From Thermoflexus hugenholtzii JAD2 (GTDB lineage Bacteria; Chloroflexota; Dehalococcoidia; SHYB01), in NCBI GenBank assembly GCA_945861815.1, contig CAMAVV010000026.1:1-12636 (forward strand): a stretch of DNA of 12,636 nucleotides, written 5' to 3'. Under the pieces are notes generated by a model. That model did no database searches, was not told where the DNA came from, and worked only from the letters and a program-made list of their open reading frames with translations. Below are positions 6,761 through 12,636 of this stretch, piece after piece; the stretch's first letter is position 1, and each line of letters starts with the position of its first letter. The position numbers and the translations under genes are program-made.

Positions 6761-7555
6761 ATGGCTAGAAGAACCAACGCGTCGATCATGTTCACCCCCC
6801 TTATGCGGTGGGAGCGGCTTACCGTCCCTAACTCTGAGGGACTTGCGTGGATCAAGACGCTTTCTAAGGACGTGAAGACAAGTGCGCGCACCTGTCTTAT
6901 CAAGTTTGACCCGGGGTTCAGGCAGGGCAAAACGGTAAGCACTTGGCCTGTCGATTCGTATGTTCTTGAAGGGGAGATGACCTCGGGCAATCGCACATAT
7001 GGCCCGGACACGTTCCACTACCGACCGGCAGGCGTCGAGTTTGGCCCGACTGAGACCAAAAAGGGCATCACCCGAGTCGTCTTTTCTTCTGACGAAAAGC
7101 ATAAAGCGTCGAAGAAGGAAGTTTTCCACCAAGATATGAAGGTGGTGCCGTGGAATAAGTCTTACTCCGATCCAACTGGCCTTGAACGAGGGGCAAAAGA
7201 CCTTCGCCAGGACGACGTTGCCGGATATTCGCTGCTGCTGCATTCGAGCTTCAAACCATATCTGCGAAACCTCGTCGGCGTTGGCCACGTGCACGACCAC
7301 GCTGAGGAGGCTTTCGTTGTCCACGGTAAATGGGAAGATTACCTCTTCGACCTTGACGCTCACATCATTTGGCAGCCTGGCCTCTACGTGTGCCGTCCCC
7401 CGAATGAAAGCTGGCACGGCGATACCACGTCAATCGAAACACCGAACCTCGTTATCGTCCGCCGAGGGTGGGTCGGTGAGACGTCAAAGTTCAATGAAAA
7501 GGCCACTGAGCACAGCCCGAGCACACCCATCCAGCCAATCAACTTTGTTGAATAG
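6761..7555 (+). CDS. Bicupin-fold protein (probable cupin dioxygenase or isomerase-like enzyme)
   Basis: 264-residue protein with two cupin halves. The C-terminal cupin carries a plausible metal site: a His-rich HVHDH at 176-180 followed by EE at 182-183 and G189 (the usual G-HxH-E-G pattern), and a later His (H219 in ESWHGD). The N-terminal half has a matching strand pattern (SYVLEGEM at 66-73, FHYRPAGVEFG at 85-95) but no HxH, so it probably does not bind metal in the usual way. The start is ATG 6761, with AGAGG about 8 nt upstream; the open frame upstream to 6572 shows no cupin features and crosses the promoter region. It heads the plus-strand set, 89 nt before the CoA-transferase pair. 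Bicupins of this kind include ring-cleaving dioxygenases and proteins of unknown role; the reaction cannot be assigned. Confidence 0.82.
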   Translation: MARRTNASIMFTPLMRWERLTVPNSEGLAWIKTLSKDVKTSARTCLIKFDPGFRQGKTVSTWPVDSYVLEGEMTSGNRTYGPDTFHYRPAGVEFGPTETKKGITRVVFSSDEKHKASKKEVFHQDMKVVPWNKSYSDPTGLERGAKDLRQDDVAGYSLLLHSSFKPYLRNLVGVGHVHDHAEEAFVVHGKWEDYLFDLDAHIIWQPGLYVCRPPNESWHGDTTSIETPNLVIVRRGWVGETSKFNEKATEHSPSTPIQPINFVE

Positions 7556-7644
7556 GCGCTAGAAACCGGGCGATTGGAGAGAATCGGGATCTATAGTCCC
7601 AGGGTATAAGTCCATCTTTTTCTGTGACCGGGAACGTTAGCTCT

Positions 7645-8904
7645 ATGCCACGCAGACCACAGCCAAAACCTTCGCCATCTATTGGAGCATTGTCCGGGCT
7701 CCGGGTGATTGACCTTGGGGAGATGATTTCCGCGCCCTTCGCGGCCCGCCTCCTAGGGGATGCTGGCGCCGAAGTCATCAAAGTCGAGCCTCCAGGCGGC
7801 GACCCGTCTCGCGCAAATGGCCCGTTTCCCAAAGGGGTCATCGACAAGGAACAGAGCGCCCTTTACCTTTACCTCAACGCCAATAAGCTCAGTGTCACGA
7901 TTGATATCGAAGATACGCGCGGGATAGCCCTTCTCCACGAACTAATCGCCCAGGCCGATGTCCTAATAACGAATCAATCCCCACAGGCGCTCGACCGCTT
8001 GCGCCTTCGCCACTGCCACCTGAAAAGCCTGTACCCTCGACTCATCGTTACGGCGATCACACCCTTCGGCCTGACCGGCCCTCATCGCGACTATACAGGC
8101 GACGACCTGATCGCCGTCAGCGCCGGAGGCTTGGCCTTCGCGACACCCGGCATGCCCGACGTTATTACGGATCCGGGCGCTGAGCCGCCCCTGCGCTCTG
8201 AAACGCCGGTCTCCGATTATCTCGCTGGCCTTTCAGCCGCGATTGCCACAATGGCTGCCCTGATCAGCCGCAGGCTGACCGGGCAAGGAAGCGAAGTGGA
8301 CGTGAGTCAGCAGGAAGCAGTCGCAATGAACATGGCCTGGGATATCGCACACGCTTCATATCTCAGGCCAAAGGGTCGCACACACGAGATCGCGGGCAGT
8401 CAGCCCAATTATGTCTTCCCGTGCAAAGATAGCCACGTTGTCATCGTTGCCTTTCTGCAGAACCATTGGGAGAGCCTTCTGCGTATCATGGGCAACCCTG
8501 AATGGGCCAAGTCGCCGGTCTTCTCAAATGGGTTTGAACGCGCCCGAAACTGGGACGCCCTTGAGTCATTCATCACCGAGTGGACGTTACAGCACTCTGG
8601 CAAGGAAATCGGCGACCTCGCTATGGCTCATGGCATCCCGTGCTTCCCCGCCTACAGCATCGGCCAGGTGGTGAACTCAGAACAGGCCAAAACTCGTAGG
8701 TACTTCCAAAGCTACAAGGCGAGCAACGGAAGGGTAGTGCAGCTACCGGGCTACCCCGTTCGTATGAATGAGACCCCTTGGTCACGGCGGCACACGGCGC
8801 CAAAGCTAGGGGAACACACCGCGCAAATCCTTGGCCACCGCCTAGGCCACTCCTTCAGGCAACTGCGCCACCTCAGGGCTGCAGGTGTGATTTCGTATGT
8901 CTAA
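7645..8904 (+). CDS. CaiB/BaiF (family III) CoA-transferase, first gene of plus-strand pair
   Basis: 419-residue family III CoA-transferase. It has the N-terminal block GALSGLRVIDLGEMISAPFA (residues 14-33) with GAEVIKVEPPGGD, GPHRDYTGDDLI (145-156), catalytic-type D191 in PVSDYLAGL, GQGSEVDVS (213-221) and a C-terminal LGEHT. It resembles the minus-strand gene at 2155-3375, sharing GPF.K, L.LN..K.S.T, and an end of RQL...R..GVI, but keeps the Asp that gene lacks. The start is ambiguous: ATG 7645 is chosen, with a weak GGGA upstream; a GTG at 7624 would add seven residues and has no ribosome site. Its last 8 nt overlap the next gene, so the two are very likely translated together and may form a heteromer. 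Confidence 0.9.
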   Translation: MPRRPQPKPSPSIGALSGLRVIDLGEMISAPFAARLLGDAGAEVIKVEPPGGDPSRANGPFPKGVIDKEQSALYLYLNANKLSVTIDIEDTRGIALLHELIAQADVLITNQSPQALDRLRLRHCHLKSLYPRLIVTAITPFGLTGPHRDYTGDDLIAVSAGGLAFATPGMPDVITDPGAEPPLRSETPVSDYLAGLSAAIATMAALISRRLTGQGSEVDVSQQEAVAMNMAWDIAHASYLRPKGRTHEIAGSQPNYVFPCKDSHVVIVAFLQNHWESLLRIMGNPEWAKSPVFSNGFERARNWDALESFITEWTLQHSGKEIGDLAMAHGIPCFPAYSIGQVVNSEQAKTRRYFQSYKASNGRVVQLPGYPVRMNETPWSRRHTAPKLGEHTAQILGHRLGHSFRQLRHLRAAGVISYV

Positions 8905-10111
8905 CCAACCTCTGCGGGGGATGCGGATCTTGGACTTTGGGCGTGCTGTTGCCGTTCCCTTCGCTACCCAGGTCCTCGGGTGGCTAGGCGCAGAAGTCGT
9001 CCTGGTCGAAAACGTGAGTTTCATGACGAATCGCACATTGCCGCCGTTTGTCGATGCAGTGGCTGGCGTCAATAGAAGCGGCATCTTCAACCTCATGAAC
9101 AGCAGCAAGTTGAGCGTCACGCTGGACATGAGGAAGGCCGAAGGAAGGGAAGTCGCCCGCGAACTCGTCGCAATCAGCGACGTTGTGACAGAAAACCTTC
9201 CATACGGAGCAATGGAGAAAGTCGGATTGGGCTACGACAAGGTGAGAAGGATCAACCCAACGATTATCTATCTTTCCTTGTCTGCCTTCGGGCGGTCGGG
9301 CCCAATGAAGGGTGCTGTGAGCTTTCATAGCGGTGTCGCCTTTGTGAGCGGCTTGGCGGCTGTGACAGGCTACCCAAAAGGTCAGCCCCGCATGGCTGGA
9401 AGCGTCCTCCCGGATTTTGTCGGCGCGTCATATGGCATTCTTGGACTGCTCGAAGCGCTTTACCATCGCGCACAGACGGGCCAAGGTCAATATGTCGAAG
9501 TTTCGATGAGCGAAGCCCAAACCACGATGTTGCCTGAGGCGATTGCGGACTACAGCCTGAATCGCATCGAGCCCAAGCGCGTTGGGAATCGCCACAAGGC
9601 GAAGGCTCCACACGACATCTACCCTTGTCGCGGCGACCAAAAGTGGGTCGCGATTTCTGTAGGGACTGACGAGGAATGGCATAAATTTTGCGCTGCCATC
9701 GAGCGCCCAGAGTGGTTGGCAGACCTGCGCTTTTCAGCCAAAGCCAATCGCCAAAAGAACCAGGGTGCTCTCGACGACTTGATCTCCTTATGGACACGCG
9801 ATCGAGATCCAGGTGAAGTTACGGCCCTGTTGCAGCGTCACGGTGTCGCGGCCTTCCCAGTCCTGGACTCCGGCGAGCTGCTTCACGACCCGCACCTTAT
9901 CGAAAGAGGGTTCGTCGCTTCAGTTCCACACAAGGAAGTTGGGGCACGCCCCATGGGGACAACAGCCTGGATGATAGACAACCAGCGCCCCTATGACATC
10001 AGGCCTGCGCCACTTCTGGGCGAGCACAATGAGTACGTTTTGAAAGAGTTGCTAAGCCTCTCGGACAGGGACATCGGCGATCTTGGTAAAGCTGGGGCAA
10101 TGGGGCATTGA
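8897..10111 (+). CDS. CaiB/BaiF (family III) CoA-transferase, second gene of plus-strand pair
   Basis: 404-residue family III CoA-transferase. It has the N-terminal block LRGMRILDFGRAVAVPFA (6-23) with GAEVVLVE, catalytic-type D173 in LPDFVGASYG, GQGQYVEVS (195-203) and the C-terminal APLLGEHN. It is the evident paralogue of the minus-strand gene at 881-2152, sharing GNRH...APH, GD..WVAI.V, EW..FC.AI..PEW and the LL.L.D.D pattern near the C-terminus. The ATG at 8897 starts inside the preceding gene with an 8-nt overlap and only a modest AGGTG upstream, so translation is probably coupled. A longer gap of 342 nt follows it, which suggests the transcription unit starting at the bicupin ends here, although no clear terminator is visible. 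Confidence 0.93.
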   Translation: MSNQPLRGMRILDFGRAVAVPFATQVLGWLGAEVVLVENVSFMTNRTLPPFVDAVAGVNRSGIFNLMNSSKLSVTLDMRKAEGREVARELVAISDVVTENLPYGAMEKVGLGYDKVRRINPTIIYLSLSAFGRSGPMKGAVSFHSGVAFVSGLAAVTGYPKGQPRMAGSVLPDFVGASYGILGLLEALYHRAQTGQGQYVEVSMSEAQTTMLPEAIADYSLNRIEPKRVGNRHKAKAPHDIYPCRGDQKWVAISVGTDEEWHKFCAAIERPEWLADLRFSAKANRQKNQGALDDLISLWTRDRDPGEVTALLQRHGVAAFPVLDSGELLHDPHLIERGFVASVPHKEVGARPMGTTAWMIDNQRPYDIRPAPLLGEHNEYVLKELLSLSDRDIGDLGKAGAMGH

Positions 10112-10453
10112 TGGGTTGGCCGAGCCAGGAATTGCGTCGTTTGATAAGATAGCCAGGCGTTTAGCGCATGTTGGAACACAGTGAGAGACTCCGGACGGAA
10201 TCGGTCCCATCCCAAAGAGCGCTTCCGCGAGCGGAATGTCAGTCTCGGTTGCAAGCGGCTCTCGAACGGAGTAACAGTGGAGGCTATCACGGGCAAAGGT
10301 GGGTCATAACTGATTTGATGTACTGCATGCAGGGGAATTGGCATTGGACGGCCACCTAGTGTCGCTCTACGCTAGATAGATTCCACACCAGAGATGAAGT
10401 CCATAAACTGATGCACCGGCGCTGAGGCGCCAACACACCTTAGGAGGTATGCG
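10112..10453. other. 342-bp intergenic region with dyad symmetry, candidate structured leader
   Basis: No convincing gene: a 63-codon frame at 10168-10359 has no recognisable features. Between 10185 and 10246 the sequence could form a three-way structure: outer stem GAGACT (10185-10190) with AGTCTC (10241-10246), inner stem GGAC/GTCC (10193-10196 and 10204-10207), and a hairpin TTCCG-CGAG-CGGAA (10223-10236). Further on are a perfect 10-bp palindrome CTGCATGCAG (10323-10332) and a hairpin GGCGC-TGAG-GCGCC (10418-10431) just before the ribosome site of the next gene. No known riboswitch core was recognised and no good promoter was identified. Confidence 0.3.
10442..10447 (+). promoter_or_regulatory. 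Strong ribosome binding site of first amidohydrolase
   Basis: AGGAGG, six nt before the ATG at 10454. This is the best Shine-Dalgarno sequence in the window and agrees with the C-ending codon preference of the gene it serves. Confidence 0.8.
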
Positions 10454-11626
10454 ATGACTACGCCCAAATACGTATATGTTGACGGAGATGCCCATATCCT
10501 GGAACCGCGCGATCTTTGGGAGCGGTACCTCGAGCCTAAGTACCGCGCCCGCGCTCCCAAGGTCGTCACCAATCCCAACGGCCTCAAGGGCGATTGGTGG
10601 GTCACCGAAAACCTGCGGCCTGTGAGCGCGACTTCCGGCGGCCTCCTTGGCGCGACCAGGGACATCAAGAAACTCGAGGAGGCTCAGGCCGAGGCCAAGC
10701 TCGACGAGTTCCGCTTGGGTGGCTGGGACCCCGCTTGGAGACTCAAGGACATGGCCGTCGATAACGTTGGCGGGGGTGTCATGTATCCCACCAACTCCGG
10801 CACCCTCTATTCCCTGACCGATGTGCAGTTCCAGGCTGCCTGCTTCCGCGCCTACAACAACTGGATCGGCGAGTTCAACTCCCATGATCCCAAGCGCCTT
10901 GCTGGCGTCGCGCTTATCCCCAACCTGGATGTCGATGAAGCTGTCAAAGAAATCAAGCGCACTGCGAAGCTCGGCTTCAAGGGTGGCTTGATTGACGCCT
11001 CCGTCGATAACAAGCTCGATGGCTATGGCGACCTCTATTGGGAGCCGATGTGGCAAGCCTTTGAGGATACGGGCATGATCGCCTCCTTCCACACCTTTAA
11101 CGGCAAGTTCTGGTGGCCCCAGGACCATGATCGCCGCATCCAGAAGATTGCCATCAACATGGACTACCCCATCCGCCGCTCGCTCATTGAGATGGTCTTT
11201 TGGGGCGTTTTCGACCGCCATCCCAAGTTGAAGGTAATCGTAGCCGAGTTCCGCATCGGCTGGCTGCCTCACTTCCTCTGGGCTTTGGACGACCGCTTTA
11301 AGACCCGCTCGCACTGGCGCCCCATGTGCAAAAAGCTCCCCCGCGAATACTGGAACACCCAGTGCTGGGTCGTGACGTTGCACGAGCCGGAGCTCTTCAT
11401 GAACAGCCTGCCCTTTATCGGCGAAGATCGCATGCTCTGGTCCACCGACTACCCCCACATCGAAAGCACGTGGCCTAAGAGCCAAGAGGCCCTTGTAGAA
11501 CTGATGCCTGGAGCAAGCGCGTCGACAATCAAGAAAGTGGCCCGAGACAACGCTGCTAGGCTTTACGGCTTCACCTTCACCGACCTATCGCCGGAGGCCA
11601 CCAAGCTCAAAGTTGCCGTCAAGTAG
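10454..11626 (+). CDS. Amidohydrolase family protein, COG2159 (amidohydrolase_2 type)
   Basis: 390-residue metal-dependent TIM-barrel hydrolase or decarboxylase of the group that includes ACMSD and gamma-resorcylate decarboxylase. Likely metal and active-site residues are D12 and H14 in DGDAHILEP, H213 in ASFHTF, H256 in FDRHPKLKV, and D332 in WSTDYPH. The segment RDLWERYLEP, typical of the group, follows the first motif. The start at ATG 10454 is firm, set by AGGAGG six nt before it. No signal peptide is seen, so it should be cytoplasmic. It is a paralogue of the partial gene that follows 87 nt downstream. Much of the coding sequence prefers C-ending codons more strongly than its neighbours, but the last 50 or so codons look less biased by eye. 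Either a C-N hydrolysis or a non-oxidative decarboxylation is possible; the substrate is unknown. Confidence 0.9.
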   Translation: MTTPKYVYVDGDAHILEPRDLWERYLEPKYRARAPKVVTNPNGLKGDWWVTENLRPVSATSGGLLGATRDIKKLEEAQAEAKLDEFRLGGWDPAWRLKDMAVDNVGGGVMYPTNSGTLYSLTDVQFQAACFRAYNNWIGEFNSHDPKRLAGVALIPNLDVDEAVKEIKRTAKLGFKGGLIDASVDNKLDGYGDLYWEPMWQAFEDTGMIASFHTFNGKFWWPQDHDRRIQKIAINMDYPIRRSLIEMVFWGVFDRHPKLKVIVAEFRIGWLPHFLWALDDRFKTRSHWRPMCKKLPREYWNTQCWVVTLHEPELFMNSLPFIGEDRMLWSTDYPHIESTWPKSQEALVELMPGASASTIKKVARDNAARLYGFTFTDLSPEATKLKVAVK

Positions 11627-11646
11627 CGCTCCCCCGAATCCCTGAA

Positions 11647-11699
11647 GGACTACATGCCCTGGCTGGTTGCAACGTCGTTGCAGCCGGCCAGGGCAGTCC
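11647..11699 (+). repeat. Long intercistronic hairpin between the two amidohydrolase genes
   Basis: The main stem pairs 11655-11673 with 11677-11695 (19 pairs, two of them G-U in RNA) around a 3-nt loop GTC. Beyond a one-sided 4-nt bulge (plus-strand 11652-11655 region) an outer stem GGACT (11647-11651) pairs with AGTCC (11695-11699), so the two stems compete for one base. There is no T-tract, and the ribosome site of the next gene follows at once. It may be an attenuator, an mRNA-stabilising element, or a weak terminator. Confidence 0.65.
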
Positions 11700-11713
11700 G
11701 TAGAGGAGAAGGT

Positions 11714-12636
11714 ATGGCTGCGACTTACAAAGTGATTTCGGCTGACGGACATCTGGAGATTCCGTCCGACGCCTTCGCTAAGTGGGTGCCTGAGAAGTAC
11801 CGTGACCGCGCGCCGAAGCTCGTCAAGCTTGATAGCGGTGGAGAGGCGTGGCATATCGAAGGCATGCCTCTCTTGCAGAATGGTCCGAACATCAATGGCG
11901 GCGTAGCCGAAACAACCCCGGAGAAGTTTAAGTATCGCGGCGCGAGCTATTGGGACGAGATGGGGAATCCGCGCCCCGGCACAGGCCCTCCCCAGCAGCG
12001 GCTCAAAGAGCAGGACGCTGACGGCATCGATGCTGAAGTCCTCTTCCCTCCTGTCTTCGCGGCCAAGTTCATGGTTGGCATCAAGGAACGCGCCGTTTAC
12101 CTCGCCATGGTGCAGGCCTACAACAATTTTTTAGCTCAGGAATATTGCGCCTTTGCCCCAGATCGCCTTATCGGCAGCGCCGTTCTTCCAGAGACAAACG
12201 TCGATGATGCGATCGCCGAAATGCTGCGGGTCAAGAAGCTCGGCTTGCGGGCAGTGACGCTGAACAACTGGCCCAACGGCGGCGGCTCACCCAAGGCTGA
12301 AGACGACAAGTTTTGGGCGGCTGCTATCGACTCTGATGTGAGACTGTCGCCCCATCTGAACTTCGGCGCTATGGCTCCTCCATACCTCGATATCGCTGCA
12401 GGACGCATCCCCGGCGACGAGTCCGCCCACATCTTCAGCATGAAGGGCTTCCCGCCAACCTATACCGTAAGGCTAATGGTCACCACCGGCGTCTTTGAGC
12501 GATTCCCAAAGCTGAAGATATATTTCGCTGAGACCAATGCAGGGTGGATCCCCTACTGGTTCCAGTCTCTCGACGCCAGCTACCTGCGGACTCGGTACTG
12601 GTACAAGCTGAACCTTCCCGTGATGCCCAGCGAATA
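11714..12636 (+). CDS. Amidohydrolase family protein, COG2159, 5' part (cut by window end)
   Basis: 307 complete codons from ATG 11714 with no stop before the window end; family members are about 350-400 residues, so perhaps the last fifth is missing. GAGGAGAAGG just upstream is a good ribosome site. Visible family features are the metal motif SADGHLEIP (D11 and H13), QDADGIDAEVLFPP (100-113), H214 in SPHLNF, GVFERFPKLKIYFAE (259-273) and GWIPYWFQSLD after it. The position that is His in the neighbouring paralogue (H256, DRHPKLK) is Phe here (F264), a substitution that occurs in this broad group. The Asp of the C-terminal TDYPH-type motif would lie beyond the edge. It follows its paralogue by 87 nt, with a strong hairpin between, and is probably in the same operon. 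Reaction unknown. Confidence 0.88.
   Translation, partial: MAATYKVISADGHLEIPSDAFAKWVPEKYRDRAPKLVKLDSGGEAWHIEGMPLLQNGPNINGGVAETTPEKFKYRGASYWDEMGNPRPGTGPPQQRLKEQDADGIDAEVLFPPVFAAKFMVGIKERAVYLAMVQAYNNFLAQEYCAFAPDRLIGSAVLPETNVDDAIAEMLRVKKLGLRAVTLNNWPNGGGSPKAEDDKFWAAAIDSDVRLSPHLNFGAMAPPYLDIAAGRIPGDESAHIFSMKGFPPTYTVRLMVTTGVFERFPKLKIYFAETNAGWIPYWFQSLDASYLRTRYWYKLNLPVMPSE

Noticed and set aside
10185..10246. Reading the stems as a T-box, TPP or glycine riboswitch
   Set aside because: The conserved core sequences of these classes could not be found, and the downstream genes are not typical targets.
10168..10359. A 63-codon open frame in the 342-bp gap
   Set aside because: No ribosome site, no recognisable motif, and it lies across the candidate RNA stems.
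10367..11485. A 372-codon open frame on the minus strand, opposite the first amidohydrolase
   Set aside because: It is antisense to a gene with clear family motifs and a strong ribosome site; its translation is rich in Val, Gly, Ala and Leu without a recognisable domain, as expected from the C-ending codon bias of the true gene.
1..12636. tRNA genes, CRISPR arrays, insertion sequences or prophage genes
   Set aside because: No tRNA T-loop context, no regularly spaced direct repeats and no transposase, integrase or phage-like protein were seen on either strand.

Overview
The window is a dense stretch of catabolic and acyl-CoA genes with moderately high GC. It looks like the chromosome of a free-living environmental bacterium. 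The mix of several CaiB/BaiF (family III) CoA-transferases, COG2159 amidohydrolases, an Asp/Glu-racemase-superfamily enzyme, a methylisocitrate-lyase-type enzyme and a family 5 solute-binding protein resembles the paralogue-rich genomes of Chloroflexota (SAR202/Dehalococcoidia type). This assignment is an inference from gene content; the window contains no rRNA or other phylogenetic marker.

Layout. Positions 1-759 (+) hold the 3' end of a peptide/nickel-type ABC solute-binding protein, followed by a perfect 11-bp inverted repeat that may be a terminator facing a convergent gene. From 6496 down to 881, five genes lie on the minus strand, in transcription order: a PrpB-like lyase, a maleate-isomerase/arylmalonate-decarboxylase-like protein, a 303-bp gap, a D-2-hydroxyacid dehydrogenase, and two CoA-transferases separated by 2 nt. 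A 264-bp divergent intergenic region separates these from plus-strand genes: a bicupin, then two CoA-transferases overlapping by 8 nt. After a 342-bp gap with some dyad symmetry come two COG2159 amidohydrolases, the second cut by the window end. An unusually strong hairpin lies between these two.

How the genes may work together. The two CoA-transferase pairs are paralogous as pairs. The first genes of each pair resemble each other, and so do the second genes. This suggests two heteromeric CoA-transferases, comparable in architecture to known two-subunit family III enzymes such as BbsEF. The first subunit of the minus-strand pair has Gln where the family has its catalytic Asp; the other three keep Asp. 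With a C-C lyase, a 2-hydroxyacid dehydrogenase, a decarboxylase/isomerase-like protein, a cupin and amidohydrolase-type hydrolases or decarboxylases, the locus reads as a pathway that activates and breaks down a branched or substituted (di)carboxylic acid. The substrate cannot be named from sequence.

No RNA gene, mobile element, CRISPR array or phage gene was seen. The promoter and RNA-structure calls are eye-read and weak.
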